The translations under genes were made by a program, and so were the position numbers. This document shows, one piece after another, positions 22,601 to 34,620 of a DNA stretch of 64,000 bases. The notes beneath the pieces are model-generated. The model was not told where the DNA came from, searched no databases, and was given only the letters and a program-made list of their open reading frames with translations. The DNA is from Telopea speciosissima. Its lineage: Eukaryota; Streptophyta; Magnoliopsida; Proteales; Proteaceae. The stretch is from assembly GCF_018873765.1 (NCBI RefSeq), contig NC_057925.1, positions 49,798,010-49,862,009 of the forward strand. Direction: 5' to 3'. How positions within the stretch are numbered: the first letter of the stretch is position 1; every line of letters begins with the position of its first letter.

Positions 22601-24177
22601 ATGGATTTACTTACATTTTTAGCTCTGTTCTTCGTTCCTCTTCTCCCTCTCCTGCTTCTCATATGGAAAACCAAAACTGGGAAGCCACTCAAGCTTCCAC
22701 CTTCCCCGCCTGGGCTTCCCATCATAGGCAATTTGCATCAAATGGGTGCCTTGCCTTACCGCACATTAGCAGAGCTCGCCCATGAATATGGACCGGTCAT
22801 GCTTGTTCGTCTAGGCAGGGTACCGGTGGTGTTTGTCTCATCCCCTGAAATGGCAAAAGAGGTCTTGAAGAACCAAGATGCCAACATGTGTAGCAGAGCT
22901 GCTCAGCCTGGCACAAGAAAGATATCTTATGATTACAAAGATATTGCTTTCACTCCCTATGGAGAATGGTGGAGAGAGATCCGCAAGATTTGTACTTTAG
23001 AGCTTCTTAGCCCCAAAGCCGTTCAATCCTATCTGTATGTGAGAGAAGAAGAGGTTGCTAATATGGTTGATTCTATTGCCAAAGCTTCTTCAGATCCTAT
23101 TGACATCTCTGAGAAGATAGTGAATCTCACAGACACCTTGATATGCAGGACTGCTTTTGGTAAGGTTTATAAAGGGAGAGGCTTTGATAATGGTAAATTC
23201 TCTGAAGCAGTCCATGATGCCATGGCTTGCTTGAGCAATTTTTCTGGAGAGGATTTCTTCCCCTATTTTGGGCGAATCATTGACAAACTCACAGGACACA
23301 CTGCAACGGTTGATAGGGCTTTCCATAATTTGGATAATTTCTTTGAGATGGCCATTCAGGATCACCTTAATCCCAATAGGGAGAAAACAGAGCACGAAGA
23401 CATCATCGACGTCTTGCTCCGACTGAAGAAAGACCAATCTAGACGAATTCCCATCACCAATAACCACATCAAAGGAGTTCTCAAGGTAAGCTTATCAAAC
23501 CTTTCATCTTATTTTCTGAAGATTGAACCCAACAACCTCAATTTTATTTTGGTTCGTTTCAGGATGTATTCCTTGCTTCAGTAGACACAAGTGCTCTTAG
23601 CATGGGGTGGGTAATGACAGAGTTTATCAGGCATCCAAATGTGATGAAGAAGGTGCAAGCCGAGATCAGAAATCATGTGGGTAAGAAGGGAAAGGTCCAA
23701 GAAAGTGATCTGGAAGAGCTTCATTACTTCAGGGCAGCATTGAAGGAGAGCTGGAGATTGCACACACCTTCACCTCTGTTAATTCCTCGAGAAACCATGT
23801 GCGATTGCAAGTTAGATGGTTATGATATCCCCAACAAAACAAGAATCCATGTTAACGTTTTTGCAATCCACAAAGATCCTAAAATTTGGAAGAACCCAGA
23901 TGATTTCATTCCAGAAAGATTCATTGAGAACCCACTTGATGTGAGAGGGCAAAGCTATGAGTATTTGCCCTTCTCATCAGGGAGAAGGGGTTGTCCTGGG
24001 ATTAATATGGGAGTTGCAATTGTGGAGCTCGCAGTGGCAAATCTTTTATACAGTTTTGATTGGCAACTTCCCAAAGGAATGAAAATTGAAGACATCAACA
24101 TGGAGGAGATATTTAATCTCACTCTCATCAAGAAGACACCTCTCATACTGATGGCTACTCCCTACGACCTGAGTTGA
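22601..24177 (+). CDS. Cytochrome P450, CYP71-like (gene 1)
   Basis: A membrane-anchored monooxygenase of the endoplasmic reticulum; the CYP71 family acts in specialised metabolism, and the substrate cannot be read from sequence. Exon 1 is 22601-23485 (295 codons), a 77-bp GT-AG intron follows, and exon 2 is 23563-24177, for 499 residues, normal length. In order: an N-terminal hydrophobic anchor (about residues 3-22), proline hinge PPSPPGLP, C-helix WWREIRKIC, I-helix ASVDTS (300-305), ExxR as ESWR (357-360), PERF (412-415), and heme loop FSSGRRGCPG with Cys439 as iron ligand. The usual I-helix Gly is Ser. A TATA box lies 54-60 bp upstream. The exon 1 frame runs past the donor, so a naive open frame ends too late. 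The gene looks intact. It is about nine-tenths identical to gene 2 at 52.2 kb. Confidence 0.95.
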
Positions 24178-24769
24178 AATTGTCTAATTTGTTTTTCTTT
24201 CTTTCTTTGTCTGCTTTACATAATTACATTGTGTGTTCTATCAAAGTGAATATGCAATGGTAGCTTTCTTTGCATTGCAAATTCCAATCGGCTTGTATTG
24301 GCTGGTGTGTGGTCATTGTTTTAGTTTCAGCTCTTTTTCCCCATTTATATGTGTTTTGTCTGAATTATTAGTTTTCAATTAGAGGGCTGAACTCCTGAAG
24401 ATTTGGGACATAGTTGATTGGGAAAACACATTTCAATTGTGTTTTAATGGCCCAGTTGGAGAGGATTAATGTGAGTAAAAGCAGCAAATACTACTTGGAC
24501 CATAGTTAGCAAAAAGGGGAACGGCAAAAAATAAAAAACAGAGTCTAATGGTACGGGTTTTAAACGGTAAAAAATTGCAAACAAGCAGTCAAATAAAATG
24601 GTCATAAAAACAGAAAACCAGAAGAAAAAAAAACGAAAAACGAACGCTACGCGTTTTAAACGTTTAAATATAAAAAACGGCACTATTCTCATATAAATTG
24701 AGGAATTTTATTTGAAATACATGCTTCTAATGTTCAAAATAAACAGTAACATCCAAATTTAATCAATAT

Positions 24770-24989
24770 TATTAGCGTGATCTACTGGGAGAGATCATAT
24801 TTGTCTCCTATGGAAAGTTTCTTTCAAATCTTTATTTCCTTTTTATCATCGCATGTGATTATGAAAACCTTATCAATAAAATCTCTCCATTATCACATGT
24901 GAGAATCTCTTGTATTTGTGCTATTTAAGTAGCACCATCTTTGTAAATCAATTAATGCAAATCAATATTATCCTCTTCTAATTCTAACA
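24770..24989 (+). repeat. 5' LTR of the copia element
   Basis: 220 bp, TATTAG to CTAACA (original first bases TG changed to TA), differing from the 3' LTR at four positions. Preceded by the target duplication AATAT (24765-24769). Confidence 0.95.
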
Positions 24990-24998
24990 TGGTATCAG
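24990..24998 (+). other. Primer binding site of the copia element
   Basis: TGGTATCAG immediately follows the 5' LTR and is complementary to the 3' end of initiator methionine tRNA, as in most plant copia elements. Confidence 0.85.
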
Positions 24999-25070
24999 TT
25001 TTTTAAAAGATCTTGGACCTTTTTCAACCTTTGGTTCTTCCCTCTCCACGTTTCAGCCTTCTTCTCCATC

Positions 25071-26092
25071 ATGCCGAACCAGGAAGATGTTCCAATCGCT
25101 GCTTCTGGTGACCTGCAGGTTGGCACCTCCCAAGCCCCTATGCTTTCTGCCAGCCTCGATCCCTCTTCACCATATCATCTCCATCACTCTGACAATCCTG
25201 GTGCGTTGCTTGTTTCCACGCCACTCAATGGTGACAATTATCCAACTTGGCGGCGAGCCATGCGCATGGCACTCTTTGCCAAGAATAAGATGATGTTCGT
25301 TAATGGGACCCTAACACGTCCCACTGCACCACTCTCTGCGGTCCAGACTTGGGATCGATGCAATTTCATGGTTCTTTCCTGGATCCTCAATGTCCTCACC
25401 AAGACCATTGCGGACAGCGTGATCTACGCTGAGACTGCCTCTTCAATTTGGAAGGAACTTGAGGATCGGTTTTCTCGCAGCAATGCTCCTCTCGTCTTCC
25501 ATTTGAAGCGCTCCATCGCCACTATACAGTAAGGTACCGATTCCCTCTCCACCTACTTCACCAAATTGAAGGTTCTCTGGGACGAACTTGCATCCTATGT
25601 GGTTGTTCCCTCATGCTCTTGCGGTGCCCAAAATGCTCTCCATTCCGCAGGCCAGCAAGAACGGGTATACCAGTTTCTTATGGGTCTATCTGACACATAT
25701 GCTCAGATCCTCACTATGGATCCCCTTCCTGATGTCAACCGCACATATCATTTCGTCCTTCAAGAGGAGCAGCAACGTTCCCTCTCTGCACCACCCATCT
25801 CTGACACGGCTGCCATGGCTGTGAATCGGTCTGCATCATCTAAGCCGTCCCGCAATAATGGTGGTTCAGGGGGAGCTGATTCAAATAGAAACAGTCCCTT
25901 CTGTGACCATTGCAAGGTCCCCGGTCACACTAGGGACACATGCTGGCCGTTGCATGGTTACCCACCTGGGCATTCGAAGCATCGCCGTTCCTCCAACCCA
26001 TCTTCAAAGCCTGGCTCTTCGGTTGCGAACCAAGCCAAGGCTGCTGCAGCAACGCCAGCCCAGCCCACTACGGCTAGTCCACGCCATCACAG
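25071..26092 (+). pseudogene. Copia gag (nucleocapsid-like) region, broken
   Basis: Opens with an ATG and the LNGDNYPTWRRAMRMAL block of copia gag proteins (UBN2-type). A stop codon TAA at 25530-25532 interrupts it; the frame then continues to a zinc knuckle (C-x2-C-x4-H-x4-C, 25902-25943) and a Pro/Ser/Ala-rich tail. A frame break near 26090 separates it from the protease part. Confidence 0.92.
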
Positions 26093-26109
26093 ATTCAGCA
26101 GCTCCTATC

Positions 26110-29100
26110 GCTTCTGAACACTGATTCTTCTGCTGCTGCCAATCTTGCAGGTATGGATCATTGTTTTTCGGTTTCAGGTTTGGGATCTCAACTTTGGCTT
26201 TTTGATAGTGGGGCTTCTGACCATATGATTTCTGATCTATCTTTGTTGCTCAATGTTACACCTCTTTCCACACCTATACAGGTTCGGTTACCCACTGGCG
26301 TGACCATGCCAGTCACCCATCGTGGCACACACAATCTCACACCTAATATTATTCTTAATGATGTGCTCTATGTGCCTTCATTTTCTTTTAATTTAATATC
26401 CGTTAGTAAGCTAACTCATCAGTTATCCTGTGCTGTTCTTTTCTTTCCATCTTTTTGTGGCATCCAGGACCTTCTGTCGAAGAAGTTGATTGGAACGAGA
26501 ACGCTGCGTAATGGCCTTTACCACTTTGCCGCGGGCAGCCCTGTCTCCTTACCCACTTTACCACATGCTTCTCATGCACTCTCTTCAAGTCTTTGGCAAT
26601 GCGTATGGGTCACCCATCACGTGACCGTTTATCTTTCTTATCAAATAAATTTTCCGATGTTATTTCTACACCTAAACATTGTGATATTTGTCATTTAGCT
26701 AAACAAACCCGTTCCCCTTTTCCAATTAGTAGTTCTCGATGCACTGTAATTTTTGATCTCATTCATTGTGACATTTGGGGGGGGGGGTACCACACCCCGT
26801 CGAACACCGGTGCCCATTATTTTTTGACTTTAGTTGATGACTTCTCTCGCTGTGTTTGGGTTTATTTAATGCGTCAAAAATCTGAGACTTATGGCCTTCT
26901 ACTTTCATTCTTTGCATTGGTTAAAACCCAATTTGGAACCACCATCAAGAAAATTCGAACTGACAATGGGAAAGAGTTCTTTTCTCGACCATTTCAGGAA
27001 TTTCTCTCTAAAGAGGGTGTTCATCATTAGCATTCTTGTGTTGGCACCCCGCAACAGAATGGGGTAGCAGAACGCAAGCATCGGCATCTCCTCAAGGTTG
27101 CCCTTGCATTGCGATTTCAGGCTCATTTACCCTTATCCTTTTGGGGGGACTACATTCTCATAGTCGCTTATCTCATAAATCGCATACCCACACCCAATCT
27201 CGGGGGCAAAACACCTCATGAGCTGTTATTGCATTCACCACCATCCTATGATCATTTGCATGTTTTTGGCTCTTTATGCTACGCTCATGATCACCACCCA
27301 GGACGGACAAAATTTGATCCTCGTGCAATACAATGCATATTTATCGGTTATCCATATGGTCAAAAAGGGTATCGGGTTTATGACATTGAGACACACCAAT
27401 ATTTTATCTCTCGTGATGTGGTATTTCACGAGAACATTTTTCCCTACAAATTGGTTCCACCTAGTCCAAATTTTGACTTGGTTCTTCCTCTCCCCGCTCC
27501 AGACCCGGGTTCCACCATTGACAACATTCCCCCACAGCCATCCCCATCCGGTTTGCACCCACTAGCTCCCATGCTGGATCCTCAACCCACGGCTCCACCA
27601 AGTCCACCTGCATCCATCTCCACCACCCATCCACCCGAAAACCCACCTGTCCTGCGCCATTCAGAGCGTGCTCGCATTCCTTCCACTCGACTGCAGAATT
27701 TTGTGTGTGGTGCCATTACGCAAGGATCCTCATCCGTCACTTCAGGTACCACACCTTATCCACTTAGCAATTTTTTGTCCTATTTAGGTTTTAATAGTCA
27801 ACATTTTGCATTTTTATATATAATATCTTCTAACCATGAACCCGCATCTTTTAAAGAAGCCATTCAATATCCCCACTGGCAACAAGCCATGCAAAATGAG
27901 ATTTTAGCCCTGGAACAGAATAACACTTGGTCTTTGGAGCCTCTGCCTGCAGGTAAACGTTCGATAGGTTGCAAATGGGTGTATAAGGTGAAACGCCGTG
28001 CTGATGGTTCCATAGAACGCTACAAAGCACGTCTCGTTGCTAAGGGATATACCCAACAGGAAGGACTGGATTATAATGAAACTTTCGCGTCGGTCGCCAA
28101 GCTAGTTACTATGCACAGTTTGTTGGCTGTGGCTGCAATCCGTGGTTGGCACCTTCGCCAACTTGACGTCAATAATGCCTTTCTTCATGGTGCCCTTGAC
28201 GAAGATGTGTATATGCGTCTAGCCCCTGGTTATGGCAAAGAGGGGGAGACACGTTTTTGCAAACTGCAGAAATCTCTTTATGGTCTCAAGCAGGCGTCTC
28301 AAAATTGGTTTGCCACTCTCACCAAGGCGCTGCTCGATGCTGGATTTCATTAATCGAAGTCCGGTTACTCTCTTTTCGTGAAGGCGAGTTCAAGTTCTTA
28401 TATGGCTGTGTTGGCCTATGTCGATGACATCATCGTGGCCGGCAGCGATTTAGTTTAAATCCAACGGCTGGTTACTTTCTTGGATACCCGCTTTCATCTC
28501 AAAGATTTGGGAATCCTTAAATATTTTCTCGGCATTGAAGTGGCTCGTACACGTGATGGTCTATATATAAATCAGAGCAAATATGCATTGGCTATCATTA
28601 CTGAGATGGGTCTTCTTGGTGCAAAACCCGCAACGTTTCCTATGGAACAAAATCAATCCATGGCCGTTGATGTAGGCCCTCCCCTAGCAGATCCATCGCT
28701 ATACAGATGGCTTATAGGACGCCTCATTTACTTGACCATTACGAGGCCTGATATCACCTATGCTGTCAATACTCTCAATCAATTTATGCATCAGCCACGC
28801 CAACCACACTGGGATGCGGCCCTGAGGTTGGTTCGCTACATCAAGTCCTACCTGGGCACTGGTATTTTCTTTTCAGCTCCAAGTACTCTTGTTCTCACAT
28901 CATTTTTGGATTCCGACTGGGCTGCATGCCCCTCCAGACGACGATCGGTTACTAGTTATATCACATTTTTGGGTGCCAACCCCCTCTCTTGGAAATCCAA
29001 GAAATAGGTCACTGTCTCCAGATCGTCGGCTGAGGTTGAATATCGGTCTATGGTAGTTGTAACATGCGAGCTGCTGTGGTTGCGTGCGCTCCTTCAAGAC

Positions 29101-29373
29101 CTGGGTGTGGTGTTACCCACACCAATGAGACTTTTTTGTGACAATCAGGCTGCTCTTCACATCGCAGCCAACCCAGTTTTCCATGAGAGCACTAAACACA
29201 TAGAGCTCGACTGTCATCTGGTGCGAGAGCGTATACAATCAGGCTGTCTGAAGACCTTCCATGTCTCATCCAAGCTGCAACGAGTGGATATTTTCACTAA
29301 GGCCCTTGGGCGTGATCAATTTCTTTTCCTCCTATCCAAGTTGGGCGTTCGTAACTTACACGCTCCAACTTGA
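26110..29373 (+). pseudogene. Copia pol region: protease, integrase, reverse transcriptase, RNase H
   Basis: The protease motif DSGASDHM begins at 26204. A one-base break near 26590 moves the frame. Integrase follows: the zinc-binding part ends CDICHLAK, and the catalytic core shows FDLIHCDIW and IRTDNGKEF. Reverse transcriptase has LDVNNAFLHG and the catalytic YVDD at 28417-28428; RNase H has [18 protein letters not shown] and [10 protein letters not shown]. In-frame stops lie at 27028-27030 (TAG), 28351-28353 (TAA), 28456-28458 (TAA) and 29005-29007 (TAG). The rest reads cleanly, so loss of function is recent. Confidence 0.93.
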
Positions 29374-29379
29374 GGGGGA
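29371..29379 (+). other. Polypurine tract of the copia element
   Basis: TGAGGGGGA just before the 3' LTR, the usual primer site for plus-strand DNA synthesis. Confidence 0.75.
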
Positions 29380-29380
29380 C

Positions 29381-29600
29381 TATTAGCTTGATCTACTGGG
29401 AGAGATCATATTTGTCTCCTATGGAAAGCTTCTTTCAAATCTTTATTTCCTTTTTATCATCGCATGTGATTATGGAAACCTTATCACTAAAATCTCTCCA
29501 TTATCACATGTGAGAATCTCTTGTATTTGTGCTATTTAAGTAGCACCATCTTTGTAAATCAATTAATGCAAATCAATATTATCCTCTTCTAATTCTAACA
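29381..29600 (+). repeat. 3' LTR of the copia element
   Basis: 220 bp, TATTAG to CTAACA, followed by target duplication AATAT. It has a TATA-like TGCTATTTAAGTAG and AATCAATTAATG in the same positions as the 5' LTR. Confidence 0.95.
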
Positions 29601-30379
29601 AATATGTATATCAATTAACCCATTGTAAGCTCCAAGACATGTCATCTATTATCATCCAATATCAATTCACAATTCATACACCATAATGTCCAAAGTTAAG
29701 CAATGTGGTTTGGCTATGGTGTTGCTCATTGTTGTCAACACAGCCAACACACTCATAGAGTGATGCATGTTTAGTTGGAGTTGGGAGTCGTCACTTTAGA
29801 AACCCTTTTCAATAGATACATCAATTTGTTGCTCAATTTTGGGGTCCATGCATTGACCTTGAGTTGAAGGTGATATCATGAGAAATGTAGTCCTTTCAGC
29901 TTTCGTCGGTGAAAGAATCAAGTCGATCAGAGTTCGGGAGAGCTCTAATATGGTGAATTAAGTAAGCCATTGTTTAATAAGTCCAAGTTTTTTAAAAAAT
30001 GACAAAAAAAAAACGTTTAAAACAGGAATTCCTGCCGTTTGCCCCTTTTTTACCGTATGTTTGGGAAGCATACGATAAAACACGTTTAAAACGATAAAAA
30101 AGGGGAACGAGTTTAAAACATGTTTTTGCTAACAAAGACTTAGACTATTACTACAAGGAATGGGAGACCAAATCAATTGAGAAGTGTATGAAGAAAAAGA
30201 ATATTGTGATTTTTATGTGTGTCTCAAATTTTTGTACTCACTCCGACAGTTTTGGTGGTGACCTAAATGAGATTTATTTTTGAGGTCAGAGGGAGCATTA
30301 CCGAGTTTTATTGTCTTGTGTAAACAAGAATTAGAAATGAGTTTTGGGGTTTTAATGTTAGGGTTTTGAAAAGAGACTT

Positions 30380-30560
30380 CTTGCTGCGCCGCTTGGGTGT
30401 ACTTGAGAGATCTCCATTGTACTTTTCTTTCATTCCATAGTGAACTATCTTCAACTTCACCCATGGATGTAGCACATCACATTGGTGTGTGAACCACATT
30501 AAATCTGTGTCATCCTTGCTCTGTTTTGTTTTTCATTCGTGTTTCTTTGTTGTAGTCAAC
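30380..30560 (+). repeat. LTR-like fragment shared by both duplication units
   Basis: Contains CATGGATGTAGCAC and GTGTGTGAACCACATTAAATC, a layout common near the ends of plant copia LTRs. Related stretches lie at 31285-31450, 54440-54620 and, more distant, 50280-50460. The copies at 30.4 and 54.5 kb are paralogous positions in the duplication. Confidence 0.55.
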
Positions 30561-31499
30561 CAAGATTCTTTTGAGATCCAATTAGATTCCAATAAATGGA
30601 ATCTTTCAAATTGAAAAATCCCTTCATAAATTTCGTTCTTATCTCTCAAACATTTTAGAAATAGCACCAAGCCCCTTCACCTTATCATTTCATGCCCCTA
30701 TAAACAAAACTTTAAATAAATTGCATTTAAAGGACTTATGCAGAGAAACACTCACGAAGCTTGCTAAGAAAAAGGCTCAAATGGGCTAAGTATGGAGGAC
30801 CTTATATGCGATGGAATAAAAAGTGTTGCAAAAAATAATGCTTTGACATATTGCAAAGCCACATCACCTTGCCCAGGCTATATTAGTCCAAGAGACTTGC
30901 TGTCGTGCCACATGCCAGCCACCTCACTCATGCCATGAGACACAGTGGGGTCCACATATTGTGGGTCCCACATCCATTTCTCTCTCTTCCAACAGTGAAA
31001 AAAGGCTCTAAAAGACTTTGCCACTGAACCATTGCTAGACATGCCTAAACACATGTACAACAATCTCTAAAGCTTGTGAACACTATGAACTGCCGCATCA
31101 CCTCAGAACTGTCCACCTCATCACTGTTCTGCACTTGGTTGCCAACAATGACAACCTATATGCAACACCGAATGGATTTTTTTTTTTTTGTTTTGTTTTT
31201 TTCTGAGGTCTGTCATCTATGACGGTAGTGAGGGGATCGACCCGCTTGGAGGAGTATTTATGTTTTCGTGTCTTGTCGGCATTTTGAATGTTATTGAGTG
31301 ATCTCCACTGTATTCTTCAGCTTCACCGTGGACATAGCACTCCATATTGGTGTGTGAACCACATTAAATCTCTATGTCATCTTGCTTTGTTTTGTTTTAT
31401 TTATTCGTGTTTCTTTGGTGTTTGTTTTAACAAAAATCTCTTGAAACATGTGAGAAAAAATGTTGCGGAGTTGGGTCTATTGTTGTAATAAACAAAGAA

Positions 31500-31690
31500 A
31501 GAACTATATTAAGTTTCATGCTACTTTCAATGTATGGAGCATTATTTAAAGTTTTTTCCTAATACGACGATAAGTAGTTTCATATGAATTTAAGGAATGT
31601 ATAAACATACGTTTTTGCTAAGGTTGCGAGAAACTTGACTATGCTTACAACTCCAATGCAAATGCATTGTTGAGCATAGGAGGGAAGGGA
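31500..31690 (+). pseudogene. Relic of the 3' end of a bHLH gene (unit 1)
   Basis: About 31550-31690 matches 55840-55995 (GCTAAGGTT.CGAGAAACTTG, ATGCTTACAACTCCAAT), which follows the C-terminal bHLH exon in the pseudogene of unit 2. Nothing of the basic or helix-loop-helix part remains here. Confidence 0.5.
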
Positions 31691-31717
31691 AATATAAAAA
31701 TATAAAAATATGGGCAC

Positions 31718-31876
31718 ATGTTCTCTGTCGGAATGGTATTTGGGCACAGGCTGCGCCCAGACACATGGGGCAGGACAGGGGTAGAGTTTGGGTCATTCAG
31801 GGAGCGGGCTGGTCATTTTGCCCACGTACCCCATGTGTCTGGGTGCACCCTGTGGCCTATGCCCCCAATGTAGAGT
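31718..31876. repeat. Foldback element, family B
   Basis: GTTCTCTGTCGG and GCTGCGCCCAGACACATGG are mirrored by CCATGTGTCTGGGTGCACC and the CAATGTAGAG end. It lies in duplication unit 1. Confidence 0.7.
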
Positions 31877-32168
31877 ACTTTATCCCTAAAAATATTTATG
31901 ATTAGGGAAAAATGTTCTCTAAGCCCCTAGGGGAGGGTACACTAGCACACGCACACACACACTCTCTCTCTCACTCTCGAATATGAAATGACCTTGTTAT
32001 CCTCTTATGTTCGAAACCATTCCACTGTTCTATATGTTGTTTGCTCAGAGAACCTTCTCCCTTAAGATTATTTTTTCAGATGATTCATGAACCACAACAC
32101 CAAATTCATGAGGTTTAGATTTCCGGTAAACATATGCCATTTACCCTTTTGAGAAGAGTTGGAGTGCT

Positions 32169-32433
32169 CATGGTTTGAGGTATCAGTATTGGATCGCCTG
32201 ATACGGTCGATACTGCATAGTTTTGAAGGTGACCGATACCGATACCTAACTGATACCATATTAGTAAAACAGTATAGACAAAAGGTAAATTAGTCAATAA
32301 ATTTGTTTTTTTTTTTGTTTAAAAGAAAACCAAGGGTAAACTTATCTGATACGACCACGCCGATTTTGTATCAGTATCGTGTCAATTTTGAAAGTGACCG
32401 ATACTTGATCCGGTGCTGTGCACTAAAACCATG
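32169..32433. mobile_element. hAT-type MITE, family D (CATGGTTT ends)
   Basis: Ends are CATGGTTTGAGG and mirrored ACTAAAACCATG. Flanks are GGAGTGCT (32161-32168) and GGAGTGTT (32434-32441), an 8-bp duplication with one change. The body repeats ATCAGTATTGGATCG / GACCGATACC words. A sister copy is at 39353-39591. Confidence 0.85.
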
Positions 32434-32481
32434 GGAGTGTTGGACTAGTGGTGGGCGAGTGAGGCCAAGTAATTCTTTTTT

Positions 32482-33101
32482 GGGACAATCTCTTAGATCT
32501 ATTTAGATAATAACAAAAATTACAAGATAGGTAGGTTTCAAATTTGTTTTACATCCACTACTTATAATTTTGAAAAGATTTACTCAATCCCCAAAGACGG
32601 TTAATAGTCTTGCCATGTAAGAATAAAATAAAAATAAAATTCCAAAATTGCCCCAAAAATATTTTTTAATTTTAAACCACAATGGAAAAAATAGGAGAGA
32701 AGGGGTGCGCAACTTTCTTTACTTGTTTTCTTTTTTTATTGTTTCTATCACTTTTGTTTTTTGTTTTTTAATTTTTTATGACTCGAGTTCAAAGTTGAGA
32801 TCCCATTCACCATAGGACGGGAGAGGGCGGGAATAGGTATTGGGAGGGTATTTTGGAACATATTAAAACCCTACGACGGTGGGTGAACGGTGAATCATCA
32901 TCCATTTTTTTTAAATATATTTCTATTCCAACATTTAAGTTTTCTTTTATTTTATTTTAACGTGGCATGACTCATGAGTATTGACCAACTTTGGGGATTA
33001 AGTAAATCTTTTTAAAATAAAAAGTAGTGGATGTAAAACAAATTTGTAACCTACCTATCTTGTAATTTTCGTCCTATCTAGTGGATCTATGTAATTTCCC
33101 C
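32482..33101. mobile_element. Mutator-type MITE, terminal repeats over 100 bp
   Basis: The left arm (ATTACAAGATAGGTAGG, AAATTTGTTTTACATCCACTAC, TCAATCCCCAAAG) is mirrored by the right arm (CTTTGGGGATTAAG, GTAGTGGATGTAAAACAAATTT, CCTACCTATCTTGTAAT). Flanks TTCTTTTTT (32473-32481) and TTCTTTTAT (33102-33110) fit a 9-bp duplication. The centre is A/T-rich with no coding signal. Confidence 0.8.
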
Positions 33102-33308
33102 TTCTTTTATTCGATGGATGTAATATAAATATATAGTTCTGAGTTGAGCTGAAAGACACACTGCACCGGTGGTCGTAATTGTTGATCACTATATAATTAA
33201 AATAAATAAATAAATAAATTGGTGCTGGACCACTATATAATGAAACTTTGGCCTACAAGTTGTTCATCAAAATTGTAAAATTCAGTGATAAAATAATGAT
33301 TAATTATT

Positions 33309-34620
33309 GAAATGAGGGTAGTGTACTTTAAAAATGTGCTTAGGACGATGGGCCTTGAAGCTCATGGACTTAGATGGTTTATAATCTGAGCTTAGTGTAT
33401 CAGCAATCTAATTGAATCTGGTCTTGCCATTTAAGAATTATATTCCAGAATCTAATTTTCTTATCTGATTTGGGCTAAAATCTAGGTACTTGGATCTGAT
33501 GATTCATGGTTATCCTCATCTCTGTACATCATTTTTGTGAGTCATTTAGTTCATCAGGTAACCCTCACAAAGGGCCATTTTTGACATAAATCCGATTATA
33601 AATGTTTACCAATCTGGTTTCAGGGCCCAGATTAGGCCCATGAATTCATTTGAAATAATTATATTGATTGGTTCTCAATCTGATTTCAAGGTCCATCCTA
33701 GATCATTTAAAATTGTTTTGGGTTTTATACTAATCTGATTAGATTAGAATAACATTCCTGGATTATATGGAGCGTACGATATTGATTTTCAATCCGGAAC
33801 TGAACCCATTATTATTGCATCATTTTGATATGGTCCATGATTAATGATTCTGAATTCATGGGCCTAATAAATCTGGGCACCAGGCCCATAATTGAGTGAT
33901 TGGAATCCTATGATTTAGACCTTAATCTTTTAGGATGGAATGCCAAATAGAAAAAATAGATCACCCTAGGTCAAAATGTTCAAATCAAGTGATCAGATTT
34001 AACTCAATTTGGACTCTAATGTGAATTTGGTTACATCAATTAGACCCAAATCTGGCTTTAAATCATGCCCATATCGTAATACAATATCTGGGCCAAGCTT
34101 CAGATTATACCAGACCCACATCATGATGTGAGTATTGATCCATTCCGAGTGTTGACTTATATGGTGATCCTGTCATGACATGTGAATTTGAGTCCATCAA
34201 AGGCCCACTAAGATTCTTGATCCAGTTTTGATTTATTCATTATTCAGATTTGATGGTCATGTCATCCTCTCAATACTTGGATAATTAGATTTTCCTCCAC
34301 CTATTTGGGTCAAGGCCCGTTTGGGCCCATCACTTCTTATTTTGAAAAATACTTTCTTTCATCTTGTATTCAAATATCTTCAGTCAAAACCTAAAAAGAT
34401 TTTGATTTCAAAAACTCTTTTTTTTTATAGCCATTGGTGAATGGTTGAAATCATTCTTGATCTTCGACCCAAATCACTTGGCTTATATCAACCGACCCTA
34501 TAACATCCTTTTCAACAAGTCATGTCTTGAGTCAGCTCATAGGCCTAGGGATCCCGATTTCCCAAATTATGCATAGGACTTCAATCAAGTCCACCATTTC
34601 ATTCGAGTCTATATCCAATT
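33309..34620. other. Intergenic, no gene recognised; continues beyond the 3.5-kb insertion
   Basis: Sequence with many recurring words (CTGATTT, GGCCCA, AATCTGG) and no open frame of note. It resumes at 38132 after the PIF/Harbinger-like element. The stretch near 38830-38900 has GGGTGGGTGTCTAACACC, a motif I associate with LTRs of large plant gypsy elements, so the whole may be old LTR material. Confidence 0.35.

Larger units (their letters stand above)
24770..29600 (+). mobile_element. Ty1/copia LTR retrotransposon, young but inactivated
   Basis: A complete 4,831-bp element: two 220-bp LTRs, the primer binding site TGGTATCAG at 24990, gag, protease, integrase, reverse transcriptase and RNase H in copia order, and a purine tract before the 3' LTR. 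Target duplication AATAT occurs on both sides (24765-24769 and 29601-29605). The LTRs differ at 4 of 220 positions, so it is recent. It sits inside a hAT-like element in the 3' flank of P450 gene 1. Five in-frame stops and two frame breaks prevent a working polyprotein. Confidence 0.96.
24501..30137. mobile_element. hAT-like element, split by a copia insertion
   Basis: Ends are CATAGTTAGCAAAAA and mirrored TTTTTGCTAACAAAG. Flanks are ACTTGGAC (24493-24500) and ACTTAGAC (30138-30145), an 8-bp duplication with one change. The paralogous region after P450 gene 2 (TACTCTGACTACTGCGG near 54171-54185) lacks the element and gives the empty site. Without the copia element it is about 810 bp and non-coding; it carries repeated GTTTTAAACG words near both ends. 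Confidence 0.85.
22450..33308 (+). repeat. Segmental duplication unit 1 (P450 plus bHLH relic)
   Basis: Matches unit 2 at 51112-56640 in order: promoter (GAACAGTGACTTCACTC), P450 gene, 3' flank (AAAACACATTTCAATTGT), the AATGGGAGACCAAATCAATTG block (30162 vs 54195), the GTGTGTGAACCAC block (30488 vs 54540), the bHLH 3' relic (31590 vs 55870), CTTCTCCCTTAA (about 32050 vs 56290) and AATGAAACTTTGGCCTA (33239 vs 56358). Insertions after duplication make unit 1 much longer. Confidence 0.85.

Noticed and set aside
23486..23584. Open frame that extends P450 exon 1 beyond the donor
   Set aside because: GTAAGC at 23486 is a proper donor; the added residues do not match any P450.
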